Source: Allolobophora icterica
Taxonomy: Eukaryota; Annelida; Clitellata; Crassiclitellata; Lumbricidae
DNA length: 64,000 bases
NCBI GenBank assembly: GCA_963556255.1
Contig: OY744607.1
Coordinates: forward strand, 39,019,222 to 39,083,221
Direction of reading: 5' to 3'
Under the pieces are notes generated by a model. That model saw only the letters and a list, made by a program, of their open reading frames with translations. It did no database searches and was not told where the DNA came from. This document shows, in pieces, positions 33,966-45,945 of the stretch. Each line of letters starts with the position of its first letter. Positions within the stretch are counted from its first letter, which is position 1. Position numbers and translations under genes: made by a program.

Positions 33966-36234
33966 TAGGGTGGTCCACAGACACATGGTAAAAAATAAAG
34001 TTCAAGCTGGAAACCAGGCCACCCTCTCAGTTTTTTACACCAATCAATAGCATTATTGAGACAAAATTTCAGCTTCCAATTCCAATTGGAAGACGATGCT
34101 CACGGACTATGTTACTTTGTTATATACCGATAAATAGACATTAATTGCAGAAATGAGTGTGTTGGCATACAAATGCATTTTATTTCAAGATAGATCAAAT
34201 ATTACTGTAATTTGACAACATATGTGATACAAGAACAGTTAGACAGATGGAACTGTAAAATTTCAGAAGGTTTAATGAATTGGAAATGTCCAAAAATGTC
34301 AAAGACATCGTCCAGTCCATGAAAATCGAATGTCGATTGTTCTTGTTTTATAATTTCAGCACCTGTTACAGTATTTGACTCTAGAAACTGCAAGGCTTTG
34401 CAAGCACTGCGTCAACAGCAGCCTTCTTTGTTGTGTGAGTGAGAACAGCTTTCATATTTGCCTCGAGCACTTGGAGAAGAAAGTGCTTTTCTTCTTCATC
34501 ATTGGTGATGAGGCAGTAGAATTCCTCGAACAACTTCACACACTCTCAGCCGCGTCATTCACCACTCTCAACTGCTGAATTATCTATCTACCTTGCATAT
34601 AATCCTCATTCTCGATCCATTTCTTTGGTTGAAGTGTAAAAAAATCACTCATCTTCAGGTGTGACAGTAGTGTCAGTGCTCACTGGGTTGTAAAATCACC
34701 CAGAAAACCCCCCTTCAGTACCTTAGCATTACTTCTCACCTCCTTTCAACAGGCTTTGCAGTCATTCTGTCGACAATCTTCATTTTATCTCTTACAGGAA
34801 GTTGGTCTTGCAGTCATTCTGTCGACAATCTTCATTTTATCTGTTACGGGAAGTTGGTCTGAGAACATTGCCAGACCTACAGCCTCATCTGAAAAGTACC
34901 ACAAGTGGTTTTCTAGGACCTTCCTGGCAGCAACGCTAACCTAACAGTCAATAGACTCATATTGTCCTAGACCAATCCAAAGTGACAGATCTTGTTCTGG
35001 AGCTTCAGCAGCAAGTGGGTCTTTGTCCAAGCCTTTGCCTAAAACAGGGCACCAAACTTAAAAAATCAATGAATCTGAGTTTCTTCATGAATAGATCAGG
35101 TTGATCGCGAAAAATGTAGATTTTGATTGCATATAGTAACGTTGCCATCCAATGTGCATGGTGAATTGGCCCAGGGCTCTCCAGTGAATTATTGAAGACT
35201 GACTTCAAAGGACAACCACTGTCAGCTCAATGAGCTCTTGGTAGTACTGTTGTCTCTGATCTCTGAATCTGACTTTCTTTCAGCAAACTCCTTGAGAAAA
35301 CTGACGCTGTTTCATGGGGGGCTGCAGTGCCGGATATGACTTCCAGTCCTCGGAAGTTGACACATGTCACACCTTCCCAGCAGCTTTAAATATTTTGAAG
35401 ATTGGAATTTATGGAGAACAGGTGGACTGCAGCACAAGGTGAATACTTTGGCTAAAATCAATTCCATTACATGATGACGGCAGGCCAACCACAAGAGCTC
35501 TCAGCTTATTTGTCTTCCAGCAGAACACACAATCAGACATTGTATCAAAGCTCAAGGATTGAACCTTGTCAACTGTGAGCTTTCACAACTTCAGAAGAAT
35601 ATGAACAACCATGAATTCATTGCATCCTATCCCAAAGGCTAATTTGGGCACAAAGAGGAGCTTATTCACACCATCACCGGAAACCAGCACTGGCAGGTGG
35701 TCTACATTTCCTGCTCCAAAGATCTTAGGCAGGGTCTACCCAACCCAGTATAGTACCAGTGGCTAATCTGGTACAAATTCAGATCTTACAGCTTCAGCAT
35801 GCTCTATCCTGGCTTTCTTACGCACTCTGTTACTCGAAAGTGGCAGGGCAGAAGGCTCACAGCCAAGCGCTGCAGGAATTGTAATGTAAAAATTCACTTC
35901 TGAAAACATGTCAGCCCTAAACACAGGAAGTAGGCACCATGACCTTCAACAAGAACTGTACATTTTTTTGTTTCAAGTACCAGTAAGTAAGTAAGTATGA
36001 TAACACAACATAAACTATTTCAAGCTCATCTCTATGATAAATGTTGACCAAGTTATACGGCATCGAGATTTACAGCAAATACTACTATATGGTAATATTT
36101 ATTTGTCATTGAGCACCATCTTCCAGTTGGAATAAGAAGCTGAAATTTTGTCTCAATAATACTATTGACAGGTGTAAAAAACTGAGAGGGTGGCCTGGTT
36201 TCTAGCTTGAACTTTATTTTTTTGGACCACACTA
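33966..36234 (-). mobile_element. 2.27-kb DNA transposon with ~120-bp TIRs
   Basis: 8-bp duplication ATGTATAT (33958-33965, 36235-36242). The ends TAGGGTGGTCC / GGACCACACTA continue as inverted repeats of ~120-130 bp, about 90% alike, including AAACCAGGCCACCCTCTCAG. The interior carries a decayed minus-strand transposase-like frame. A 52-bp tandem duplication lies at 34755-34860. Superfamily not settled; 8-bp duplication suits hAT-like groups. Confidence 0.85.
34200..35900 (-). pseudogene. decayed transposase-like coding remnant
   Basis: In changing minus frames I read HLPVLVSGDGVNKLL (near 35690), WLACRHHVMELILAKVF (35440-35494), LRVVNDAAE (34545-34575) and EEFYCLITNDEEEKHFLLQV (near 34490). 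These blocks, in this order, recall an uncharacterised multicopy invertebrate protein family; I cannot run the search. Several frameshifts and stops. Confidence 0.5.
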
Positions 36235-36249
36235 ATGTATATATTGTGC

Positions 36250-36870
36250 AACTGAATCTTGTTGATCCATTTACATTACGTCAGATCAAAATCGCAAAGT
36301 GCGTAACGCAAAGTCTCCAGTGCTACCTAGTAGTACCTACCATCATTGGCATCTAAGGAGGATCGATAGATTTATTTCCACCAGGTCTGACTGTTTATTA
36401 TAAAGCTGGAATTTGAAATTGCTAACGCCGTAGGTCTATCTCGTCTGCATATACGAAAGGAAAAACAATCCAGACTTGATAATTACGCACAAATAGTCAA
36501 CCGTACAATGGCTTTTTTGCAACCGGCTGCCAATCTGACCATTGTACTCACAGCAAGTGAGCCAGATCCCCATGTCCAATATAATTCTCTTAAGCAAGAT
36601 ATGCGGAAGATCATTGATTTATTCAATTTGACGTGGATGCCATTGTGGGCGTTAATTATGTTATCACTGGCATTAAATTTCATGTTATAAACCACGATTA
36701 ACTCCTTTAGATTTGATTTCGCGTTTCGCTAATTCGATTTTCGGTCATCGGGGGAGGGTGAGGAGGGTTACCTAAACACAGGAAGATGCTTTATTCTCCT
36801 ATATCATCAGCCAATCACAGTCCAGCCTTGCCATTCGAGGCTCGAAACAAAAAGAAGACCTACCATATAT
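36250..36870. other. no recognisable gene
   Basis: AT-rich DNA. Short opposing frames near 36483-36695 overlap one another and show no domain. Confidence 0.4.
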
Positions 36871-37005
36871 CACACGTCACTGAAGACTCAATTTATGAAT
36901 ATTTAATGACCTTACGTCACTGATGACGTAAAGTTATGAATACATAGTATACGCCCAACGTCACTAATTATGTCCAGCTATGAAGATACGTAAGATACGT
37001 CACTG
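36871..37005. promoter_or_regulatory. cluster of CRE-like half sites
   Basis: CGTCA/TGACG occurs at ~36875, 36914, 36924, 36959 and 36999 within imperfect repeats ACGTCACTGA...TATGAATA. Includes TTACGTCA and TGACGTAA. No gene start nearby. Confidence 0.3.
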
Positions 37006-37179
37006 CTATATGAATATGCATAAGCGTTACGACACTGAAGACAAACAGTTACTGACAACAATACTCTATGGTTCGATGCACGAATATAAAACTTTAAACT
37101 TAACACACGACAGAATACCTTTTACCTGGCTTTCAAACCGTTGCACAGCCCTGGAAGGTTGCAGCGTATACAGCCCTTC

Positions 37180-37530
37180 ACTCTAAATGCTGACCATTTG
37201 TTTATGCTTTAAAGCAAACCACATTTTGATAGTTTCTTTACATGTACCAGATCAACTCTGGAACCTCTCCCTTGTACATTACATCCATGGTCACGCCATG
37301 TTCTGCTTCCAATTCCAGAGGACTCAGATCGGCCACGCGAGGGGATTTTACTGTACTTCGCACAAACCGGAAGTTTAGTAGTCGTGCCTTCTCGGTCTCA
37401 GGACCTATAGAATGGAACAGTCTTCCAACTACAGAGATTAGTTAAGATATGATAAGATTAGATGGGATGAGATTCGTTAGATAAGATTAGAGGAGATTTA
37501 GATGAGATTAGATTGTCATCGTCATCATCA
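37180..37530 (+). pseudogene. LINE ORF2 C-terminus with ATTAGATGAG tail
   Basis: GDFTVLRTNRKFSSRAFSVSG then PIEWNSLPTTEI and a stop at 37443, in sense orientation. GATTAGATGAGATT-type tail follows to 37515, then CATCAT repeats. Confidence 0.8.
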
Positions 37531-38029
37531 ACATCGTCATCATCATCATCATATTCATCGCCACCACGACCATCAACAGCATCACAGACACTATCATTCG
37601 TCGGACCACAGCGTAGCACGGCTTAACATCGGCAACAACAACAAAAGTCGCCAGAAAGAGAGCTACACAGAGACAGCCAGACAGAGACAGCCAGACAGAC
37701 AGAGATATAGGTGGGAGCAATGGCTAAGGAATGCCTGCCGCTTATGCCCTTAAGAAAGACATATGCCTTCATATAGACAACAACGGGGCTCATAATACGA
37801 CGACGTCTTCGTTACACTTCACTCGGGAAATCACGGCGATCACAAGAAACGAATCCGTCATCCGAATATTATGCATAAATTGCGACAATAACAGCAGCGC
37901 CATCTTGATTCCGCGTCTAACTCTCAGTCCCTCTGGTGTCGGCCGGAGGAATAATTCGGTTAGCGAACATTTCTGACGACGATCCTCAACGCAATGGATA
38001 CAACGCCGCCTTCGCTCTCACTTGGTTTC
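37531..38029. other. CATC/GACA simple repeats and CpG-containing unique DNA
   Basis: CATCATCATC (37515-37560) and ACAGAGACAGCC (37665-37705), then CG-containing unique sequence. No gene. Confidence 0.4.
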
Positions 38030-38295
38030 GGTTATTTGCTGTTTGACGACGCTGTGTCATAACAATGATTATCAGAGTCGCCCTCCTCTTTTATCGAAGT
38101 TTGGGACTGGCACTACCAGAATACGGGGAGCGGCAACGTAATCCTTTCTCGGCGCTGACGCTCCCAGTTTCATCCAAAACACTGATAGCTTCGCAAGTGA
38201 TGCTCCCCGTGCGGTTAATTCTAGTTTGGGGGCAACAATCGATCGCTGACGGGTGCTTTATTTTACAGAAGAGCTATATAAGTCATTAGATTAGT
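38030..38295 (+). repeat. R3 element, fuller copy
   Basis: GACGACGCTGTGTCATAACAA, GCCCTCCTCTTTTATCG, GGGACTGGCACTACCAGAATAC, ending GAAGAGCTATATAAGTCATTAGATTAG. Length ~265 bp suits a SINE or LINE 3' end. Confidence 0.6.
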
Positions 38296-38640
38296 AGTTT
38301 ATTCTGAAATTCATCGCCGCTTACTGATGAAAGAACAGTTTGTTCTACGACAAGGTTTGCCTTTCCACCTTTGCCGCCTCTTCCACCCTTAATTGTGCAA
38401 CGCAATTTAAAATTACTTTTCATGAAGCTGCACGTGCGTATTTTGAGTATCGAAGCATGAACACCAAAGGGAACCACATCTATCATGGGGTCCACCAAAG
38501 GCCAAAGGGAATAACATCTAGGATGGAGTCCTACAACCAACTGCTCCTCGGGCGTTCCGGAATTTCTTTGTACATCACATACACGATGATACAAGTTTTT
38601 AGAGGAATAGCAAAAAGTCCCTGTATCGAACGATGCATGT
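38296..38640. other. opposing open frames, unknown
   Basis: Both strands are open for ~100 codons (38286-38594 -, 38340-38672 +). I recognise neither. A repeat remnant is as likely as coding. Confidence 0.25.
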
Positions 38641-38800
38641 CTGTATGTGCGTGTATGTATGTATATATGTAGGTATGTATTATGTATATATGTATGTTTG
38701 TATGTATGTATGTATATATATGTATATATGCATCTATGTATATATGCACGACATATGTATGTATGTACTGTATATAAGTACGTATCTATGTAATGTTTGT
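38640..38800. repeat. (GTAT)n microsatellite
   Basis: TGTATGTATATA-type repeats. 38800-39480 is unique, CG-rich at 39180-39430, with no recognised exon. Confidence 0.9.
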
Positions 38801-39482
38801 GTTCAAAAGTCGTTGAACTTTCTGCGTACTATTCTAATCGCGGAGCTCTCAATATAATTATAATAATTCGAATTTCAATAACAACATTTACTACCATTTC
38901 GCTGCTTGTGCGCTTGACTTTGTGTTTGTTTCTCTCTTTCCTCTCCTTTCCCGTCTGTGGTAATAAAACGTTCATAGCCAAGAGAACGGTCATAAAATTC
39001 GTGCATATTAGTAAACCGGTGGTGTGTTTACATTGCTGACGGTCGTGTACAGTGACCCCTGTAATCTATCGGTTGCTTTGAGTCCAGTTGCCTTTTCTAT
39101 TAATTAGGATAAGCGGTGCATTCCACAACGGACAACCTCCCTTGCATGTGGATCGCTTTATTTTATTTCCCATCGAATTAATTTGGCTCCGTTGAAGCCT
39201 GAACCGGTTCGCCGAGGACGCACGCGTGTCCCGCCCTTACGAACACGGACGAGCGACCGCATGATCCACAGGCGCCAACATCAAAGACCTGCCGCTTCTT
39301 TGAGCAGCCGAAACGTCGCGTGTGGCCTTTCAACGAGACCGCTCTGAGCACGATCCGTTCATACGCTGGCCGCACAGTTTCCTGTTTATGTGGAGGTCGT
39401 AGACTTTGTAAAACACGTCGTCTACGTTTGGATGCTACGTGTAATTATTATATCCGAGAAATTAACTGCATGACCTGTGTAG

Positions 39483-39621
39483 TCGATGGAATCCATCTAT
39501 CCATGCGTTCATGCATCCATTCATCCATACATCTATCTATCTATCTATCTATAGATAGATAGATGTTGAATGCATGGATGAATGGATGCATGGACTATCT
39601 ATCTATCTATCTATCTATCTA

Positions 39622-39654
<33 letters not shown>

Positions 39655-39655
39655 A

Positions 39656-39718
<63 letters not shown>

Positions 39719-39719
39719 A

Positions 39720-39770
<51 letters not shown>

Positions 39771-39775
39771 ATATC
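39483..39775. repeat. CTAT/CTGT microsatellite with an inverted arm
   Basis: TGCATCCATTCATCCAT...ACATCTATCTATCTA (39511-39552) is followed by TAGATAGATAGATGT...ATGGATGAATGGATGCA, a long imperfect palindrome. (CTAT)n and about 38 CTGT units follow. Confidence 0.95.
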
Positions 39776-40244
39776 TCTCCATCGCACACAATGCATACAC
39801 ACCATACACACTCACACACCATGCACGTTTTCATGTCGTCCTGGTCTCCTATCTCCCTCCCGATGTCTACATATGTCTGTGTACTTCGATCACTTCCTAT
39901 CCCTCGATTCCTTTACTGCGACTATTCTTCCTCTTCCTTTCAATAAATCACAGTAATTAGGCTCAGCATATTATGTCATTCAAGTTGTTACACCTCACCA
40001 CATCACAGGTGAGACAAATCATACACGTTCGGCTAATCAAGTGGGAGAAGGTGAATTCCTTCATTGAATTCATTTGAGGCGGTTTCTAAAAACTGCCTGG
40101 TTAACAATAGCAATTGTGCATGATAGCTGTCGGCAGGAGTTATTTTTGGCAGAACAAAGTCTGTTTTGCCAAAATCAGAGCATTAAACCTCTGCGATTTA
40201 ATTATAACACTAACTACACGACTTTATTAAACTGTCGTGTCTCT

Positions 40245-40420
40245 GACTCCAGTCAGTCAGTCAGTCTGTCATTCAGCCAACAAGTCAGGCAGTCATTCCA
40301 CTAGTCAGTCAGTCAGTCAGCCAGCCAGTCAGTCTGTCAGTCAGCCAGTCAGCCAGTCAGCCAGTCAGTCTGTCAGTCAGTCAGCCAGTCAGACAGTCAG
40401 TCTGTCAGTCACTTACTTAG
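40245..40420. repeat. (CAGT/CAGC)n microsatellite
   Basis: CAGTCAGTCAGCCAGC repeats; the Ser/Gln frame is an artefact. Confidence 0.95.
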
Positions 40421-41629
40421 TATGTGATTATAGTGAAAACGAAGAGCGATCGAGGAAAGTGTATAGAACAGATGCCTGGAAGTTGAAGAAAATGTAAGGC
40501 CGAGTGAAACGGACAGAGAGCCATCAGGGCTGACCAGATAAGTCTGGACATGTCAACAAATTGGCAAAACACGATAAGAAGAAGATACAGGGAATGGAGG
40601 ATAGTGCGTGAAAGACATTATCGCCTATATATAAAACGAAGCAGGCAAAACGAAAAACTATAGTATAGTACTTTAATACTGTAATTACAACTAATTACAA
40701 TATACAACAGAACTACACAGAAATAATTAGGTTATACGTCGTAAAGCAGAAGTAAGAGGATGGACTAAAAGCAATAAGTATTGGTATAAATGAGGATTCA
40801 TGAAACAGAGGAGCGTCCTAAAAGGCGCATGAGTGTCTGGAGGATTGGTCTTTTGATATTGATCTCTTGGCGTCTTGCTCTCCACTGCGTTGAATCCGAA
40901 CATTTAGAGGTGGATTTAAAAGCAGAACATTAGGACAGGAATGGAGAGGGAACGAGGGGAATGGAGCTGATCGTCCGTCGGGCATGAGACCGCCCGTGGA
41001 CCCGGCGCGGGCGTGCGTGGCCTGGTCGTTCCTCGTCGGGCTTAGTCTAGGACAAGCGCTGTTCGCGTCGGCTGTAAATTGGAGTCAATTGAAATAGATG
41101 TAGGAAGCATTGTGTCGGCGTGAGGAAGGACGGAGGTTAACGAAGGCAGTCCGAGGCTCCGGCATCAAATTGACGAGAATGGAATGGACGATGGACAGCC
41201 ATGCGCCGAAGAGTAGAGGGAGGAGAAAGGAAGAGAGGACAAGGGGGCGAATAGAAGTAAGACGAAGAGTCAGAGGGATGGGGGTAGAAGGAGTGACGAA
41301 GAGAAGTTGGGGGAAGAGCGAGAAGAAGAAACAAAAAGAAATCAGAGGAAGAATCTGAGGAAGGGCGAGGAGGAATAATAGGAAAGGCGCGGAGTAGGAG
41401 GAAGAAGTCATAAGAAGAGGATAAGATGCAAGGGCAAGAGGGAAGGGAGAGGGTAATAAGAGAAGCAAGAATATGCACAGAACAAGACAAGAACGAGAAA
41501 GGAGGAGGAACACGAGCAGACTGAGGAGTCAGCAGAGTAAAGACGAGAAGATAGGAAGAGAAAGATGACAATGAGGACAAGAGAAAAACGAAAAGACGGA
41601 GGAGAATCTCGACAGAGTCAGAGGAGAAT
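40421..41629. other. no gene; purine-rich 41110-41625
   Basis: 40900-41100 is CG-rich. 41110-41625 is A/G-rich (GGAAGAAGAG); its long minus Ser/Leu frames are compositional artefacts. Confidence 0.5.
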
Positions 41630-42050
41630 GAAACTGTGATTTGATAATGCCCTTCTTACAAATTTCAGCAGTGTGTGTAACAGTGTGATGAAGCCACGTG
41701 GCAAACATTTAGATCCACAGACAGACGGGAAGAGGTAAGTTTTCAGCTTAGAGCGAGAGACAGTCTCTCGGTAGGAGAGTTGCGAGCATGAGGAGGTAGA
41801 GAGTGCCAGATGGAGGGACCGGCAACTGTGAATGAACGCCGGCAAACGTGTACCAGGAACAACAGACTCCGACAGATGCTGATCGAAGAGAGGAGCGGCC
41901 TTTAACGGCTAAGGAGCGGCAATGCGCGACCTTTGAAAATAAGCAGGATGAAGAATGATTTGCACGTACTTGAGGAGTACAGCTTGAAACGGATTCGCTC
42001 ACAGACAGGAAGCCAGCGTAGAGATACTAGAGAACGAAGAGCAGGTGTGC
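41630..42050 (-). pseudogene. LINE ORF2 C-terminus
   Basis: The minus strand encodes FAGVHSQLPVPPSGTLYLLM then, after a frameshift, RETVSRSKLKTYLFPSV, an LKTYLF-type LINE end. Same family as 4085-4215. Confidence 0.65.
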
Positions 42051-42644
42051 CGTGGTCTCGGTAGAGTAGGCCAATAGAAGAAGAAAGGAAGAAGTGAAGG
42101 ATGAAGAGGAACAGGAAAGTCTGTTGGATGCAATGACATCATCGACCATCTGCTATAGGTGCATTATTTTAGAAATTATTTTACCACGCGTGACATCGTC
42201 CAATAGATAGATGTATACAGTTCCTCAGTTGATGTCTGTATTTATAATCACACACAAGTCATCATTTGATGCCTTTATAGTCACAGGTCTTCATTTGAGG
42301 TCTTAGGTCATCGTTAGAAGTCTTCATATGCGCTGGTTCCATTGGCCTAGAATGAGCATAAACAAGACCATATCTCTGGCGCTGATTACCCTCTGCTTTC
42401 TCCTCTGCCTCCATCCCTTCCTTAATTCGTTTGGAGGAGACAGGCATTGATGCAGACCCAGTGACATACGAAAACGTTGAAACAGATTGGAACCTTCAAA
42501 ACGTCGATCACAGTCTAGGAACCTTGTGTACTATTGTCTAAGTCTCTAAGGCAACAACAATACACAAAGAGACGCAGTGGACATACACGTATGTCACTGG
42601 GTCTGCGTCAGTTCCTGCTCCTAAGTTTCAGCTCCTCTGGCAAC

Positions 42645-42785
42645 TGAACTCGCAAGTTCCATTGACCGTCTCTGGACAACCCTTTTGACTTGACGCAGCG
42701 CTCCTGAACAAGCTGGTACTTTGCGCATAGCGTCAGAGTAGCGCTTTAGAAATTTGGAGTTTACGATTACGATTTACGGAAGTTT
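42645..42785 (+). repeat. R1 repeat copy
   Basis: GTCTCTGGACAACCCTTTTGACTTGACGCAGCGCTC, CAAGCTGGTACTTTGCGC and GTAGCGCTTTAGAAATTTGG with tail TTACGATTACGA. 42050-42645 has no gene. Confidence 0.7.
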
Positions 42786-42899
42786 TCCGACCACATTTTC
42801 TATTACTAGCCAGTTCCCGCTATGTCTTCTCTTTGCCTTGAATTTCTGGTTCCACTGTTGACGAATGTCCTCACTCTGACAAAGGTCATTTGTTTCTGC

Positions 42900-43000
42900 A
42901 AATTTAAATAGAGTACAATAGAATATAACACAACTGCATTTGATTTTGCCCTCCTTGGAAAGTTCAGAAGAGGCCTTACAGGCCTAGTGTTTATCCATTC
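42900..43000 (-). repeat. SINE-B 3' fragment
   Basis: AATAGAATATAACACAACTGCATTTGATTTTGCCCTCCTTGG aligns with 56255-56290. Confidence 0.55.
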
Positions 43001-43239
43001 GGGTATACCATGACGTATTATAACCTTGATTTTGTTTGCAAAACAAAACAAACGATAGAATTGTCTTAAGACGAAAGAGATCAGATTCGTTGGTAAAGGT
43101 TAAGGAAGACAAAGCAATGAGTGACAAAAGAATAGATAATTAAGAGTAGATAATTGAAGACAGACTGGGGAAACGGGGATAGTGATTTATGCAGCTGTCA
43201 GACGACGACAAAGAAGCTGTACAAGATAATGAAGTAAGC

Positions 43240-43649
43240 AATGAGTGTAAGGAGACAGACAGACACAAAGACAGACAGACAGACATAAAGACACACGTAC
43301 ACAAACACATACAAAGACGGAAACAGACACACGGACAGACACAAACAAACACACTTTTCGCTTTTGAGAGGTTTTAAATAGACACACATACAGACATACC
43401 TACAGAGAAACACACAGACAGTGGGCCAGAGAAGAGAGGAGTTGATAATGGTCAAAGAGAAGTATCAAGAGGAAGAGAAGATATAAAAGCTAGACAAACG
43501 TTGGGAGGGAGAGAGAAAAAGAGAGAGACAGATAGAGAGAAAGAGAGAGAGACACACAGAGAGAGAAAGAGAGACAGACAGAGACACACAGAGAGAGGCA
43601 GAGACACAGAGAGATAGATAGATAGAGAGAAAGAGAGATAGTGAGGAGG

Positions 43650-43709
<60 letters not shown>

Positions 43710-43730
43710 GAGATAGACTGCAACTAAGCC
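43240..43730. repeat. GACA/CACA and (GA)n microsatellites
   Basis: ACAGACAGAC and ACACAAAC repeats (43250-43420), then GAGAGA with ACAG (43500-43710). Confidence 0.9.
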
Positions 43731-43964
43731 CCAGTAAATATCCAGGTGACAGATGGGGGTCGTATTTAGGGGACGGGGGTGATCTATGTCGGGTTGTCGT
43801 GTTCGGATCTCCATCTTTAAGTAATTGCCGGACCGTTTGACATTCTGTGCACAAATATATAAAGGACAGATGCTACTCCAGCATAAGACATAGGAAAAAT
43901 ACATACACATGACATCCCTACCTATCATAAACATTTTATCATACTGTATATTAGCTATGCAGCT

Positions 43965-44310
43965 CTATGTATGCATGTACGTACGTACATATGTATGCAT
44001 GTATGTATGTATGTATGTATGTATGTATGTATGTATGTATGTATGTATGTATGTATGTATGTATGTATGTACATATGTATGAGTGCATGTATGTATGTAT
44101 GTATGCCTGCATGTATGTATGTATGTGTTTGTGTATGTGTATATACATGTATATATTTATGTGTGTGTGTGTGTGAATGCATGTATGTGTGCAACACTGT
44201 GCATGTATCTGAGGTATGGCATATACTGTGATGTGATGGTATGTATGTATGAATCTCTGCTTGTATGTGCATGTGCAATTGTGCATGTATGTATGTGGGT
44301 AACTGTGCAT
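43965..44310. repeat. (GTAT)n microsatellite
   Basis: About 25 GTAT units 43997-44069, looser to 44310, abutting the LINE below. Confidence 0.95.
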
Positions 44311-44488
44311 TCTTAACATGAGTTTCAGCAGGGGCACTCCACCTTTATGGCTCTACTAGACATGGAAGATAAAATTTCTGAGGCAATTGATGGCAATGAA
44401 TATTCGGTTGAAATATTCATAGATTTAGCAAAAGCTTTCGACATTGTTGATCATAATATCCTGTTAAAAACTATCTAATTATGGCATA

Positions 44489-44613
44489 CTTAGTACTTAA
44501 TACTTAGTCCTTCCGGTGCAGGTCTGCACATCGGGCGACGCATCTCCTCCACTCTCCTCTGTCCACCGATAGCCTCTCCGCCTCCTCCCACGTCAGCTCC
44601 AGACATCTCAGGT
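44489..44613 (-). mobile_element. short LINE 3' fragment inserted in the LINE
   Basis: An 11-bp duplication ATTATGGCATA (44478-44488, 44614-44624) brackets 125 bp. Its minus strand encodes LTWEEAERLSVDRGEWRRCV, ARCADLHRKD and a stop: the end of a different LINE, severely 5'-truncated. Duplication length and truncation fit target-primed reverse transcription. Confidence 0.75.
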
Positions 44614-45134
44614 ATTATGGCATAAGGGGTACTCAATTAAATTGGTTTGAAAGCTATTTCATAAATAGAACTGAAAAAATTATGTGCCATGGAGTAATGT
44701 CGAGAAGTCGGAACATAAGCCATGGGGTCCCGCAGAACTCTAATCTAGGATCTCTTCTATTCCTCATATATATCAACGACCTAGCTAATGTCTCTTCTAC
44801 TATGCACTTCATTTTGTTTGCAGACGACACGAATATCTTCTATTCGAATAAATTTTGGAGTGCCCTTACGGAAATTGTTAATCTTGAACTAGAAAATGTC
44901 AGTAAATGGTTTGCAGATAATAAACTCACACTTAATATTGATAAGACGAATTTTATAACGTTCAAATCCCATTGGAAATTTAATACCATTGATATAGAAC
45001 TAAAAATTGATGGTCTATCTATCAACCAAATGGAGACACAAAATTTCTGGGTGTTCATGTGGATCAACATTTAACTTGGAAAACCCATATTAATTATATC
45101 TCCAATAAAATCGCTAAGAATATAGGCATTATAT

Positions 45135-45945
45135 TAGGGACCTGCGAATCATAAATTTTTCGTCGAATCGAATCTCGAATCGAATCGGGGTAAAGATTCG
45201 AATTCGAATCGAATCTCGAATCGAATCAGCGGGTACCATGTTTGATATTCATGTGGTGTGCACTTGATAGCACGGGCGTACCACTGTCAGTATCAATTAT
45301 ATTAATAACTTTTCTGCAGTTTAAAAATCAATTAAACTAAACATTAAGCTAAGTAACAGAATTAACAATAACACAAATAATTTATGAGTTAAGTAAGTAA
45401 GTAAGTATATTCTTTATTGTACCAATTGCATTGCAGTTTGGTGTACATACATTTAAGTCAGGCATGGATAACTTCTTTTTAACAGGTCCCTATTGAAGAT
45501 ATATTTACAAGCCGTTAATTTGCCCCAGAAAGTGAGACAATATTAATTTTACTCCAAATAAATATTGCAGAATAACTTTTATGGTACAATGATAGTAAAA
45601 AAAGACATGTCAAGGGCCGGTCCAAAGGTCCTAGATCTGGTCCGCAGGCCGTATGTCGCCTACCTCTGATCTAAGCGGAGTAGAAATATTATTCTAATTA
45701 TAAGCACCATTTTCGTGCCAGAGGGTTTGCTGTCGTCGAGTGCCGCGTTGCACGCAGAAATTCAACAACCATTCCACGAGCAGTAAAGAATTACAACAAT
45801 TATTGTCAACAAAGTGCGTCAAGTCTAATCATTTTTCCAAAAGCGATTCGAAATTTTTTCGAATCATGACATCATTCTCGAATCGAATCGAATACCGCCG
45901 CCCGATTCGTTTTCGAATCGAATATCGAAGCTTCGCAGGTCCCTA
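45135..45945. mobile_element. hAT-like element inserted in the LINE
   Basis: 8-bp duplication CATTATAT (45127-45134, 45946-45953) and perfect 14-bp TIRs TAGGGACCTGCGAA / TTCGCAGGTCCCTA. Subterminal GAATCGAATCTCGAATCG repeats at both ends. 811 bp, containing a second element. Confidence 0.95.
45459..45668. mobile_element. nested older hAT-type MITE
   Basis: Ends CAGGCATGGATAACTTCTTTT and GGCCGTATGTCGCCTACCTCTG are degenerate relatives of the 27402-28364 termini. Flanks ATTTAAGT / ATCTAAGC match at 6 of 8. Confidence 0.55.
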
